Shown: positions 26,616 to 38,900, counted from the stretch's first letter. The stretch: 64,000 bases of DNA from Urechis unicinctus (GCA_034190875.2 CM067348.1:43387271-43451270); one strand, 5' to 3'. Made by a program: numbers and translations. Notes: generated by a model not told the origin, from the letters alone.

Positions 26616-26946
26616 TGGGGCAGGTGCACTGATTTTAGTGTTACTTATTCAATTTAAAAGCCTATTCACGTGGCTTCCGAAAGCTTTCTGTGTCAGTTAT
26701 AACAACATTAAGCGAAGTGAAATTTCGAAGCATCGTGCTTACAGAGAGGCACATGGACAAGCGCTGCGTATCACCTTCCACACCTTTCCTTGTGTGTTTA
26801 TGATGGTGTGGTCCACACTAATTGATGTTTTGCATCGTAGTACAACAATTTATCCCAATCCACCGCAAGCTGACGATATCCTTTACAAAGCCTAAAAACG
26901 TAAAAGGGTATTATGCAGAATGTTTTAAACGCTCTGCTAAAAAAAT

Positions 26947-27160
26947 ATTCAAACATGTGTCTTGGAATAAGTGGCGGTGGCCACCTGTAAACCATCACCG
27001 CAAACATTTGGCAAGGAAATAACTTCATGGACCTAACACTTCTTACCCGGCCCAGGCTGTACCCCTGCACTGGATGTTTACCTTAATTTAAACAAAATAC
27101 AGTGTGTCGTTCCAGTTAATTAGGCCCAAGTGTGATGGATCCATTTACACTGCTTATTCA
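26947..27160 (+). repeat. GTGGCCACCTG module, copy D2
   Basis: Closest relative of D1 (25098-25270) and extends further at its 3' end. The tail GGCCCAAGTGTGAT followed by GATCCATTTACA matches the tail of D3 near 25840. Because D1 lacks this tail and is joined to repeat E instead, D2 probably represents the more complete 3' end of the module. Confidence 0.8.
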
Positions 27161-27561
27161 TATACCTTAGCTACATTATACTATTTAACCCTGCTACCAT
27201 CGCTTATATAAATCAGGCAATTTTATGGCCCAATTGATGACGCTCTACGGTCCAGTTACGATATAGATACGATAAAGTTACGAATAGTCGTGGGATTCGG
27301 CTTGATTTGCACGAATATTGTGAAGAATTTACTGCGATTTACAAGAATCTATTTTGAATACTGCACCAACGTTAGGAATCAGTTAGGAATCAGCTAAGAG
27401 TACCTCGAATGCATTTACGAATTATGTTCGAATCAAAATGAATTTCTGACTATTGTTGACATTGCTTGGGATTTTTCCTAAAGACAGGTAATAAAAGGCC
27501 ATCACGCCATGCTTTGGCATCAGATTCAAATCGGATGCCCAATGTAGAGCAGCTGTAGTAT

Positions 27562-27866
27562 TTGCTGATAGCAAGAAGAAGAGCCCCCGAGTGGTGGGTT
27601 AGACCGTGGATTACACTAGCTTCAAGTCTTGAATATGGTCACTACGACAGGCTGATGCAGGAGCTGAGGGTTGAAGATGAAAATGCCTTTGCCAACTATG
27701 TGCAAATGCCACCCCACATGTTTGATGAGCTACAGTCATCCAGAGGAGGGACACCGACATGAGACCAGCCCTAAATGCCGGAATGAAGCTGGCCATGACC
27801 CTCAGACACCTGGCTACAGGAAACCGGTATCACATTCTCTAGTATGACATCCGATGTGGCTACAGC
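27562..27866 (+). pseudogene. Harbinger transposase (HARBI1-like nuclease), N-terminal fragment, frameshifted
   Basis: In intact Harbinger transposases of cnidarians, molluscs and fish this region precedes the DDE nuclease domain. The first frame gives RRRAPEWWVRPWI, then YGHYDRLMQELRVEDENAF and a PPHMFDELQ motif, ending in a stop at 27760. From 27747 the homology continues in another frame as [20 protein letters not shown], followed by HLATGNRYH, interrupted by a TAG stop at 27840-27842, then YDIRCGYS and loss of similarity. One frameshift with a small deletion, one in-frame stop and the missing catalytic half make it non-functional. The upstream alanine/valine/leucine-rich leader (near 27550) is also out of frame, so no genuine start codon can be assigned. 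Recognition rests on remembered family motifs; a translated search would settle it. Confidence 0.88.
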
Positions 27867-28058
27867 TGATTCGTACCATATCGTGAATTCGTAGATAGTT
27901 CTTACTTGCTTCGCATCGGCTTCGGTGTGTATTCGTAGTATTCTTGATAGATTCGTAGCTGATTCGTGGTCGAGCCTCGAATGCACGAATCCTTAAATGA
28001 GTTAAGAATACCTAACAATGCACAACTAATTTGTCACTAATTGACTAAAATATTTTGG

Positions 28059-28087
28059 AATCGGGAGTTCATGGCCAATTCCCGATT
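28059..28087. repeat. Hairpin in the Harbinger relic 3' region
   Basis: AATCGGGA and TCCCGATT form perfect 8-bp stems around a 13-base loop. Its place next to the ATTCGT cluster suggests a subterminal structure of the transposon. Confidence 0.4.
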
Positions 28088-28199
28088 GCTCAATAATTAC
28101 GAAAGCTTCACAAAGTCGTTACGATTCAACTAAGAATCCTATAATTTATCAGTTCGTGGGATTCGTGGTCTGTGTGGAATAGGGGTATAACAACGCCGT

Positions 28200-31070
28200 G
28201 GTTGAGACAGGCGCAGAGCAAAACTGCTAAGCGATTTCATGCATGATATTACAAATCAAAATGCACGGACAAGGGATCATCATGCTCTTGAATTCCTTAG
28301 AATATTGTATAATAAGAGACGGAGGCAATAGTGAATTGTCTGCTCATAAAGCTTATTAGTTATTACAATAAAACTTTCAATCAGGAAGCACAGCAGATAA
28401 TGTGAGCATCAAAGTGTGTGCCTTCAACAGGTATATGAGCATGCATCTTTGTGGCAGATTTCATTCGATTCTGCTATGAAATGTTTATTGCAAAGATTCT
28501 AATTCAAGTGGGCACGCGTGTACTATGTCATACGCAGAATCATGTCCATGTGAATGATGAGACACTCACTCCATTAACAGCAAATGAGCGCTACATTTTG
28601 CGCCATCTCAATTCTTCCGTTGTGTATGAACAAGTCAAAATAATATTCTTTCCTTGATATATAACGGGTACCTTAACCAAGTGTTTGGGGATTATATGAT
28701 GACCAGCTGCAGCGGCTACTGTATATACCGTTATGATTGGCTCGTTGGGGTGTTATGATTTTTATGATGCTCCAGCTATGCACACACACCCTTTAAGATT
28801 TTGAATGATCGGAGACTTATGACTAAGAGTTTTAGCTAAGATAGGAAAGTAAAGCGATCGAAAAAGGTGACGACCGACCTCCATCAACCATGAAGTAAGC
28901 GTTAACTTGCCGATGCTTTGATGACCTGCGAATGGGACCAATATATATCCACTGAACGTTATTGCCAAATATGTTGGTCGAGCACACTAGTAAACATACA
29001 ATCAATCATATAGCAATGCTAACCGAGAACATACCAACGGCCGATCCGTAAGTAAAGAAACATCTCCCTTGTTATGTGAAAGTGTTGCAGCCGTTATCAT
29101 TGCAATTTTTTATTTAAGTTTTTGTACACGAACATTCCCAGTAGATGAGCGGGCGCGTCAGTTTGCTCTGCTCACTCTTTTACTTGCGCATAAGACCAAC
29201 TTCAAAATGATGTAGCGAAATGTCAGCATCTTGCACAAACAATTATATGAGTAATTGCTACAAAATTGCCTGTTGTTGAGAACGGAATAGACAAATGTCC
29301 CTAAAGCGTGCAATGGTATTCCAGTGCGCACGGCTCTGTGATGTTCTAATCTTCTCACGTCAGTTTCATTTGTCAGTGACCAAGGGTGTTACAATCATAG
29401 CTGTATTTCGGCGAGAGCTTTTTATTTACACCACCCTCATTTTTTTTTTATTTTGCCGTTGCTAGTGTGGCTACCTATGCTGCTAGATTGATATGTAGGA
29501 ATGCGACAATTCTACATTTCATAACGTTGTATAAAAGTGTTATATTAAATTACCTGTGTCTGTGGGCGGGAACGTAATGCGCTTATCCCACAAGATAGTG
29601 CTAGACCACAGAACCGGCTGCCGTGATCAACAAAGAAATACCATGGCAACTGTTAACATTTACAATTGCTCAAGAGACCTGTGTTTTATTAATTTAATTT
29701 CCCCGAATACAGCTACCCACAACACTGTCACATTTGGTAATTACATTCTGTTCAATGGTTTTTTTAAGAGCACGTTTATGCTTAGTATTAAATATCTTAC
29801 CAAATTGTCCTGCTTATTGTAGGTATCATGATTTACTATTTTAGGACTCAAAATATGCTACAAGGTGGTGCTCTGACATTGACGTAAGACATTTTTAATG
29901 TACGCATGCATCATCATCTACTGGCGCTTATAGACATGTATTACATAATGGCTTTGCATCATGTTATTGTAATCCGAGTAAACACAGCACGGATATTGCG
30001 GCTCTAGTTACAAAGCTACCATTTTAATAGTGATGGCTATGTGAGGCACCATTTTCATAGGTTAATATTCGACCATAAAGGTTTATAAGACAGATAAGAA
30101 GCATTTTAAGGGACAAGGCACTAGTCAGGGGAATTTTGCCAGGCATTGTCCCGTCATTTGCGCACAACCACCATCCACAATACATACAATAAACAACAAC
30201 ATGATAATATTGACATACCTGTAATATATACAGTACGTTAAGCAAGTTCAACGGGGACATTATTCCACATTAATTCTTACATGGTATAATAACAAACATA
30301 AATTTATAGACTGTAAAATAAAGCAGTTACTGATACATTGAAAGCATATGATATCTTTGGTGTTTTGTAAAAGCTCGACGAGTAAAATTAAATTCTTCGA
30401 TGTTATTGTTATGCCGTATTTTCCCTCTGACAAGCATGGATTGATCCCTGGCAGTGGCATTTGAGCTTGGGATTGAAAACGAGAGATAGGTAGTTCCCCA
30501 TATATAGTATGCACAGCGTATGTGTTTATTTCCTTTGCTCTATATTACACGGATATTTTTTCTAGGATATTTTAGCATCGACATGTTTGACGGGTGCCTT
30601 TCAGCTGAGTTTATTATCAATCACAGTGCCGAGGAATTTGATTCGTTTAACGTTTTCAATATATGACTGATTATTCATTGAGCAAACATAGCAGTATTCT
30701 CACCCTATACTTGGATTTCAAGCTCTGCCTTTATGCTTTGCATACTTGTTGTAAGACTAATATGTTCCCCCTCAGATGATGTATGTTATCTTGTCATAAT
30801 CTCAACAGACACCCTGTTCATCCTCAATGAATCATTGCTTATATGGTTTAGAAGAGCCATTTATATGATCGTATCAACGCTAAGCTCCCTTTGCGAGACA
30901 CGTTTGTCACTGAACTAGACTGCAGCCTTCCTCGGGCGTTACCGAGCTGTTGGATGGAAAACGATGCATGCGAATATGACTCAAAAAACCTACCAGCCAT
31001 GGCAAAACGTTATGTCAAACGCCCAATGAAGCTGCGTTGTTTTATCCTAACGGAATGTGACGGTAAACAA
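28200..31070. other. No gene seen between the Harbinger relic and the left palindrome arm
   Basis: No supported gene or clear transposon. Open frames of up to about 99 codons lack recognisable domains. The only cross-match I found is the short one between 29560-29625 and 16481-16545. The start of the left arm is drawn at about 31080 because the right arm runs out of window there; real homology may extend into this stretch. Confidence 0.45.
29560..29625 (+). repeat. Short dispersed repeat, copy 2
   Basis: Matches 16481-16545 in the same orientation through GGCGGGA, TAATGCG, ATCCCACA and TGCCGT blocks. It is separated from copy 1 by about 13 kb, and nothing else nearby aligns. Confidence 0.4.
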
Positions 31071-32479
31071 AGCGTGGAGTAGATTTTCTGGTAGTTTATA
31101 GCGTTCTTCGTGCAGGATTCTCAGAGGTATCGTCAGAATTGTCATTGTGTTCAACATTAGCAATACTGCACGATGTTCATTCATAACCGCTTTGTAACCA
31201 TCGCTGATTGACAAAACTTCCCAGTAGGCTTTTTATCATCCTTTTGTCTCACCCACTGGTTGTACCGGGTGTTTTATTGTAAGACATATCTCTTGGCTAC
31301 ATCACGACACAACAAAATGGAAAGCTTGGATTTGTAAAGCTGAGGCAATGTGATTGAGCAATGAGGTTATGTTCAGGTGGCTTTTATCTACATGAATAAT
31401 GGCAAGGGCTCCAGTGCGTATATCGATTTGTTATTTACTCTGCCATAATTATTATTGTAAAAACTGTTAAAGCATACTAAAAAAGACGGACCGTGTGGCA
31501 ATGTTAAATTTGCCACGCTTGCATACCTTGTTGTTATGTAATATTGCATTGCCTTAGAGATATATCAGATGTTATTGTTGGCATCGCGAAGCTAGCAACA
31601 TCTTCAATGCATTCGAGCTCAGGTATTCTTAATCGAGTTTCTTAGACCACCCAGGTTTAATCCCTTTACCTAGTTATAACACTGAACTGATGCTTTTGCA
31701 AATTATTTAACGTATGATAGTGGTTGTAGACAGGATTGTAAGCGCAGTATTCAACTATGAAGCACATAATATTGGCGGTCGCCCCTTTATAACACGATGA
31801 CATAGGTGCACCAACGCACCTAAATGAGCGAATATTTGTCTGTGCTGTACGAGGTATACCTTATCAGATTGTCACTCGGCATTAGTCATATCTTGCGCAG
31901 TTCGAATGAGGGTGCAAATCATCTGCTTGTATAAATTTTGCATATCACCTTGCCATGGATTCCCGCTACTGCATCGATCAATGCTGGACACTAAGAAACC
32001 TCTACGTTTCTTGCAATTATCTTTCACGTTGATACGGCATTAAAGGTTTTATAGATAACCCATTCAAAATAAGCATCTGGATGTAACATGATTTAAGCAT
32101 GCGATTGCACACTTGTCAACATTAGCTAAAGCATTCTCACATTGATTGTAAGAGCAAACTGTGCCTGGTTAACACCATAGGCTAGTTCAAAGTGACAATA
32201 ATACATCGTAACAGAATATAATGGATTGATGAGACACGATGGTACAAAATAAGGAAAATGATTTAGCTGTTTATTGCAACGAGCTTGGACAAATTAAACG
32301 CTTTGTTGCCGACACCATTACAATAACTACGGAGAAATAATCGTATGTCATTTGACAATTGTTGCTTAACGGGTAACACCTGTATGACCTGTTACTTTCA
32401 CCATTGAACGCGCACAGAACCCCGATCATCATTTGGACACTGTCACGCGCAAATGAAGCCTGATTTGACAGCCAATGGT

Positions 32480-32795
32480 GCCATCTTGAAAAATAAAGAT
32501 ATGGCTTAGCTAAACTGGAGACAGTTTCATGGACTATACGAGACATACTATCGCAAACATAAAAGCTCAAGCCATTTTCACAGCGCCTCTTTCTTGTATT
32601 TGCTTAGTGAGTGTGCAAGTGAGAAATTTTATAGTGTCTTTGAATAAGTAGCTATAGCCACCTGCAAGAAAAAACTTATCATGGATCATGCAGTTTTAAT
32701 TTCAAGCAGACTGAACACCTGCACTAATTGTTTTCCGTAAGATAAAAATAAAACTAAAAAACTTACAGTTTGTCATTCAGTTTATTTTATATCAA
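32480..32795 (+). repeat. GTGGCCACCTG module with 5' extension, copy D4 (degenerate)
   Basis: Shares ACATACTATCGCAAACATAAA, GTGAGAAATT, GAATAAGTAGC and GCCACCTGCAAG with D3, and its tail ACAGTTTGTCATTCAGTT corresponds to ACAGTGTGTCATTCCGGTT. The core palindrome has decayed to TATAGCCACC. The inverted partner in the right arm (62890-63190) has the same decay, TGGCCATAGC on plus, so the change predates the inverted duplication. Confidence 0.7.
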
Positions 32796-33450
32796 GGCGC
32801 TATTCACATATTGCTCGGTACTTCGATATAAATGCCACGGAGCACATTTTTGATCGATCGCCGATAGCAACATTTGCGATGTTAGCTGTACTAATTTATT
32901 GATGACTGCATCCAAGCTATTATTGCACAAATACGTGTACCAATATTTTGGTATTTTGATAATGACGTCATGTGAAGTGCGTCCTGGTACGGGCTTCATT
33001 GCAATCCAGTTAATAAACTCAAGGTGATAAACGCAAAACGAACCATCAAATGTGCAATTAACGACGGGAGCTACAAATACATTGACCATCATGAATTGAA
33101 AATTTAATGTTAGCTGACGGTGTCAGATAACAGCATCAGTTACATTAAGTCATGCAGTAAACGGCTACTGCTTTGATAAATAGTTAAAGGGTAAGGGAAT
33201 GTTTGTGAATACGAGACGACACAGTATATGTACATTATTGGTTACAATGGATTTTCTCCGGTCAGACGGAGCTTAGTATGAATGAGAAAATTACCTATGC
33301 ACTAAGGACCACTTTATATAGGCTCAAGTTTACGAGTAATTATGTCATTCGTTTACCTTTTGTTATCAATCGCCCTTAAATACACGGTAACGTATCAAAC
33401 ATTCGGACATAAATATGTTCTAAACTTATAAAAATTGGCACAAATAGCCA

Positions 33451-33458
33451 TTTACGAT
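33451..33458. other. Target-site duplication of the 676-bp element, left
   Basis: TTTACGAT, repeated exactly at 34135-34142. Confidence 0.8.
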
Positions 33459-33927
33459 TAGTCTGCGTCCCAGACTCCAGGGGTTCCGCTACGCTTCTCG
33501 CCCTAGAGTCTACGACACGACCAGCTCTAAAAGTGGCGCGTACGAATATTCATTAGACACGTTCGTTAATCTTCGTGACCAATCAACGCAAAGGTTGTGA
33601 CCCGGATCGACCTTAATTGCACGTGTCTGGCTCGTTGAACTGGCTTGTGATACGCACCCTCAGTTTGTATGTGACGTCTGAACATTGTAGTGGTCTGCTG
33701 CCAATGAGAACACATTGAATGTGTTCTGGAATTATGGGGCGTCTCAAAAGTTCAAATTGGCACCACAACAAGCGCTTTAATCGCTTAGCTGCACGATAGT
33801 ATGTTTACGTGATAGTTAGTTAAAAAGAACCAGTTGTGTGTCTGCTTCTCTCGCCGACTGTGTGATTAACGGTGCCACTCAGCGTGAAACAACAAATCAG
33901 AGTGTTATAGGATGTGTGCCCGGCTCA

Positions 33928-33933
33928 TATAAA
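33928..33933 (+). promoter_or_regulatory. Possible TATA box inside the 676-bp element
   Basis: TATAAA in a locally GC-rich context (CGGCTCATATAAATCAC), about 50 bp upstream of a small open frame starting at 33981. Such hexamers are frequent in AT-rich DNA, so the case rests on the contrast with its GC-rich surroundings and on position only. Confidence 0.25.
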
Positions 33934-33980
33934 TCACTCCACCGGCTGGACTAGTTCTTCGGAACTTGTAGAACTAACCA

Positions 33981-34088
33981 ATGAGAGACAACGACTTAAA
34001 AGTATCAGAGAGTGACCGAGAGATGCCTGTCCAATTCAAGATATTAAGCTCGCCTATACCTGAAGGCGAGACTATTGAATATCAGTAA
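33981..34088 (+). CDS. Possible 35-codon open frame in the 676-bp element
   Basis: ATG at 33981 to TAA at 34086-34088 encodes 35 residues: MRDNDLKVSESDREMPVQF followed by a stretch with PIPEGETIEYQ at the end. It is acidic and hydrophilic, with no signal peptide, membrane segment or domain that I know. It follows a TATA-like hexamer at 33928. It could be a remnant exon of the autonomous parent transposon or pure chance. I do not assign a function. Confidence 0.2.
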   Translation: MRDNDLKVSESDREMPVQFKILSSPIPEGETIEYQ

Positions 34089-34134
34089 CATGTAAACAGC
34101 GCCCGCAGCCATCAGGCTGGGGGACCTTGACTAA

Positions 34135-34142
34135 TTTACGAT
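34135..34142. other. Target-site duplication of the 676-bp element, right
   Basis: TTTACGAT, matching 33451-33458. The host sequence resumes after it. Confidence 0.8.
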
Positions 34143-35934
34143 GCACGGAACTTGGAAAATGCTTTGGTTAAGACAGTGCATGCGACCTACTCGGGTAGTG
34201 ATGAGAAATTCCCTTAGCAAAAAGGATGGAAAATACAAAATGGTTGCTTTATCAATTCTTTCTGAATCAGTGTTGAAGAGAGAACAGCACGGGCGCGGCC
34301 AAATCAGCAAGATTTCTAAACCGGATCATCCGAAGTACTTACCCTCGTTTCTTGCATCTTACGGTTTAAAATAAAGTGTTTGGACATGGATACCTATACT
34401 GCCCACTTTTAAAACGGAATACCAATTTACCTAACGGCGCTGTCATATGCGACACAATCTAGGCATACAGTATCCTAATAAATAAGAAATGGGATTTATG
34501 GTTACTCTGAAGTAAATTGAGCACGCAAGATGTATTCTATCAACTCGCATCAACCCCTACCCACTTCGTGAGATAGTTGTGCGTATTACACACATATCGA
34601 GTGACGGTAAACACATTTGAATAACAATGATAAAAGAAATTCATAGAAACCAAATGCATCGGCATATTTGAACTTGCGACTGCATAGATAGGCTAAAGAC
34701 GATCGGTATAGTGCATGCTCTAGATTGAATTAGTTGATAGGTTACCACTGTGGCTGGTGCACTAAGTTTGGCTTTTTTTGCTCAATTTGAAGCCTATTCA
34801 GACTTCCTATGTCAGTTTAAATAACATTGGACCGAACTGAAATTTTGAAGTCTCATGCCTTTGTAGCTATCAGCGCTTTGAAAACACAAACCCCGGGAAT
34901 TCCCTATACACAGATAACAATCTTTTGTTTGCTTAAATTTCACTCATGTTCACCCTGACGCTTAGTGACATACGATGCACACATACTCTCATACTGCATG
35001 GATTGTGGTTTGTGCAAGGCAATCAAAATAGTCATTTCACTACAACTCTTGCTACCGTTTGTAGGCTTGTTGAACAAAATACGTATACAATTGAGGAGTG
35101 GATGCCGCTATGTTCAACTATTTCGTAGTTTTAGACGCTCACCAAACCCAACCAGGGGATGATAAAACTTTTTTGTTTATTATTCAATGTAACGCGAATT
35201 GGAAATCTACTATCAAATATTGTGCATTAAATTTTCAAAATTAATAAGAAATGCTCAAGGCATGTCGTTATCCAATTCGTATTCTTCAGTAAATATATTC
35301 CTAGCACCATACCGAGCCTTGCCTCTCGCGTTCCTCATAGTCCGCAGTATAATAAATATTCAAGCAGGGTGTTTATTCCTTTGTCTTATTCCTTGTATCT
35401 TTGTTTACACAGTTGGCCTGTTATCAATGTTCTTTACAAATTTATTAACAGGCGAGTTTCTCTAAGACCCGATTACTTTGCTGAATATAAACACTCCATC
35501 AGTGTTAATTATTACGAGAGCGCGATTTGTGGTGGAATGGAAAATTCTATAAACTTATCTGGATGTCAAGCAGATATGGTTCGACATTGTATCCAACGAA
35601 TTTGGCACTCACCACTCATATTTAACTAGGAAGCTATATCTCGAGCCATCTAATATTGTTCAACGCTAAATGTTATTCTGCGGAACGCTCTTTTTACCTT
35701 TTTCATTTGTGTTAAGTACATTTATGGGCGAGCTGAGAATTTGTTCAGTAAATAGGCCATTTTCATCGTCATATTTTCCTCGGGTGAGTTGTCTTACTTT
35801 AATAAGGTTACATGAGATATTATATGCAATATTAAATGGGTATGTTTTCATATCTTGATGAATGAAGTGAAAGGGATGCATGACAATAAGCTTCCAACAC
35901 AAAATAGGTCCCAAAACGCCAGGCAGATGTTTGC

Positions 35935-38900
35935 AATGGTAGACAATTTACTTTGTATAATGCTTTAAAAAATTATGCTTCTATCATGTGTTTCTAAGCT
36001 TAGCGATTGGAGACGTATTTTGTGCGATTACTCTTTTATGAGTGCAGCTGGTAAAATGTTTGTAAAGTTTGCGATGCTGAACATTTGCCATGCAGGTGGA
36101 GGAAACGGTCAAACGGCAATACGATATTATTGTCTCAAATAGTCAAACATATCGACCAAACATTTATCCATATTTCCCTATGTGGTATCCTTGGTTAACA
36201 CCATATGACGCGATATGGTTTATTCGTCGCTCTTGGGTCATATTTGCTTATCGCAACTTTGTATATTTCTTCCAACGTGACAACTTATCTCACAGTTCAC
36301 CCAATTAAAACCAGATAAGACCCATTTTTAGTGACACACAAATTGCCTCAGATAAAACTTGTATGACTGCAAATGCATATAAGATACAAGAGACAATATG
36401 ACTGGAAAGCTCGTGTGTGCCTTATCCTCTGTATAAGAGTGCGCATTTAAAGCTGTCAACTTAGCGTGCACCAACCAGGACACATATCTCCTCTGCCCAA
36501 TGCTAAATGTCAGTCTTCATGTCTTCTCGGCGAAAATAACCGCTAAATGCGTTGGCAATCTCGCACTTATCAGATAATTAAAGCTGGATTAATGCCGCGG
36601 CGACGAGCGCATATTCCATCATAGCTGTTAAATGTATACCTATATTTTGCCCTTACTACTTTACATCTTTATGAAAAGCTATGGGGAATGCAAATTATCT
36701 AATCTAAACGTTAGGATATGCATATATATCAGCTATATATCTTCGGCTTACAATTTACGTTACGTGAGAAATCTCTTGGGATCCATGACCAATTATTATT
36801 TAATCCACTGTGAAGGGAGCTATTCATTTTTAGGTGGAAAGGCAGTAGCGCTTTGAAATTGAATGCTTTATAAAAGTGAATTCATATTGATTTTGTCTTC
36901 CATCGTGGATTATACGTGCCACGATTGTCTTGCTTGCTCCAATTAAATTGTAGCTTAAATATTTACATAATGTGTTTTCATTATCATTACTGGCTTTTAA
37001 ATGCCATTCAAGGATAAACAAAACACACAAATAAATCGAATAAGATTCATGGCTGAATTGATCGCCTCGGTATTTAGGTCTTCCGGGCGGCCTGATTTGA
37101 TAATTTAAATGATTACACGTCACAAGGATCTTTTCACATTGGCAGAGGTTAAATATTACCATAAACTTCCATCTTTAATGGCATACCTTTTGCGAATGTA
37201 TAATTTAATTCGTCGTTTGTTATTAAAAGATGAGTCCGTAGAAACTATGATAAAATATAATTCATATTAAGGGGCCTAAATGTCTAGAATTGTCCTTCCA
37301 CCATATTAGAAAACGCATTGGCTGAAGGTATTTGCTACAAAGAGACTTGTGCATATCATTGCATGTATGACATGGTAGTTTTTCCTCATCGCTCACACTT
37401 TATATTACAAGATCTATTGCCAGCTGATGTTGATAAATTGGCTGATAAACTGTTGAACATCGATCTATGAACATGTTTATATTTGTTGTGTACATACTCG
37501 CTCAGATCCGGAATTGCAGACAACGCAGACAATCACGTTATATCTTTTGACATCAACTAACCACACTATATGTATTTGCCACATAATAACAGATGGCGAA
37601 ATGGGAATGAAGTTGGGAAATGATGTAAAAGCCTCGAGCGCAAATGTAAATAAACAGACCGATGAAAATGTTCAAAACCTGCCTCATGGAAATTTTACAA
37701 GGACGAGACAAATAATTAAAATTACTTTCCCAGCGAAACAAATGACGCTGAGTCCTCTTTTGAAAGCCTGTATAATGTATGGCGGAATGCTTCAATGCAC
37801 ATAACACTCAAAAACAAACGTACGAGAGCAGCTGCACGCCATTATAATCTTCCGGAAAAACATGTTGACAATCCTAGAGCGCCATCTACAGCATGCACTG
37901 GGTGGCCAGACAACCTTTATAATGATATTATTATTTTCATGTATGTTGATCTATGCGCATAGGGTTGTAACAATTATCATAATATAAGCTGTGTGCGTTA
38001 TATGGGAAGCATGTCCATGTGGACATATCTGGTGCGCGTTGAGCACTACTTCACAGCTTGCTGCGTGAGTAGCTTATGACAGGCTTACTCATTACTATCT
38101 ACAATATATTCATTGTTTTTTTGTTGTCTTTGATGGAATATATTTACTACCCGAGTAGTTGTACTTAAAGAAATTTCTCTTAACTGCGTAGTGTTTTTTA
38201 CAAATTATTAATGGAAATAATACTTTCACTGTGTTGCATTATATGCAATTCATCCTTGTAGAAATGATGCAATCTTGACCGCTTAAGCTTGACATTAATT
38301 ATTGGAAGAGCGCCTGCTTAATGAGACGGATGAAGATGCTAAATGGGTTAACATATAAAATTATCGTTCTCGTGGCCAGTATGGCGTACAAAACTGAAGG
38401 CGTCAAATTGCATTCAATTGGGATGATGGCAAACATAGACTGCTATAGTATTATGGCAGATGCTTTCTTGTTTGAATCACTAAATTTCGAGGTCGGCACC
38501 CACAAAATATCCGTTGTAGATAATGTAGGCTATCTATTTACTTATCCCGGCTAGTCTAAAATGCAAAAACAACTTTTGAAAGCGTTTTAATGTGATAGGT
38601 CTGTGCCTAAAATTGAAATGATATTCATCTAAGCGGAAATTATTGGCAAATATGACTGTTGCAACATTGTTTGAATATATTTGCTTGCATGCGCTTTTTT
38701 GTGTTCTTGAATCTGCCGTTAATGAAAGATCTCACCCATGCCAACATCTTTAGTTAACATTTCTGTTTGTGAATTTTTACACTTTTTGGAGCAAAAAGTG
38801 TTGCTATTTGACACCCGTTTATGTTTTAACAGTCCAAGTCAGTTTTCAAGTAAACTATGTATAAAAATAATATTTTAAGTAATTGTAAGAAATTACACAT

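Larger units (their letters stand above)
23050..26800 (+). repeat. Segmental duplication L1
   Basis: This segment corresponds, in order and orientation, to L2 at 31100-34950, about 8.1 kb downstream. Matching blocks include 23180-23420 with 31270-31460 (CACGACACA, AAAGCTTGGATT, ATAATTATTATT), 23500-23560 with 31540-31610 (ATATCAGATGTTAT), 23650-23980 with 31805-32120 (CAACGCACCTA, GTACGAGGTAT, GCTGGACAC, GTCAAC), 24020-24200 with 32160-32320 (TTAACACCAT, CTTGGACAAATTAA), 25500-25870 with 32480-32795, and 26350-26760 with 34690-34880. A 185-bp MITE is inserted at 26426. No intact gene is contained. Confidence 0.75.
27230..28190 (+). mobile_element. Harbinger-type DNA transposon relic (approximate limits)
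   Basis: The region carries the N-terminal part of a Harbinger-family transposase (27562-27866). It is flanked on both sides by clusters of ATTCGT/ACGAAT words: left about 27260-27440 with GGGATTCGGCTTG and CTCGAATGCA, right about 27880-28170 with CTCGAATGCA and GGGATTCGTGG. A hairpin with 8-bp stems AATCGGGA/TCCCGATT lies at 28059-28087. Harbinger elements normally carry a DDE transposase and a separate Myb-like protein; the catalytic part and the second gene are absent here, so this copy is internally deleted. I could not find matching terminal inverted repeats or the 3-bp target duplication typical of the family, so the ends are estimates. Confidence 0.6.
33459..34134. mobile_element. 676-bp non-autonomous DNA transposon with 8-bp target duplication
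   Basis: The block is visibly richer in G and C than its surroundings and is bounded by the exact direct repeat TTTACGAT (33451-33458 and 34135-34142). Its ends are imperfect inverted repeats: the left begins TAGTCTGCGTCCCAG, and the right end read inwards is TTAGTCAAGGTCCCCCAG. Both ends form a small hairpin (AGTCTG/CAGACT at 33460-33476; CAGCC/GGCTG at 34106-34119). Inside lie a perfect inverted repeat AGAACACATT-G-AATGTGTTCT (33707-33727), an AGTTC-TTCG-GAACT hairpin near 33956-33970 and a CTCGCCT/AGGCGAG hairpin (34049-34070). No transposase is encoded. An 8-bp duplication fits hAT or P superfamilies, among others; I do not recognise the family. If the extra T is counted with the element, the duplication is 7 bp. 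Confidence 0.8.
31100..34950 (+). repeat. Segmental duplication L2
   Basis: Direct counterpart of L1 (23050-26800) and at the same time the outer part of the left palindrome arm, so this sequence exists three times in the window: L1, L2 and inverted at 62150-63970. It carries a 676-bp insertion (33459-34134) absent from L1. It lacks the MITE found in L1, and the empty MITE site is at about 34741. Confidence 0.75.

Noticed and set aside
37216..37260. GATGAGTCCGTAGAAAC as a hammerhead ribozyme core
   Set aside because: It resembles CTGATGAGTCC...GAAAC, but the preceding CT is absent, stem II cannot form, and the A2 copy (near 41785) reads GAGAAGTCCGTAGAAAC.
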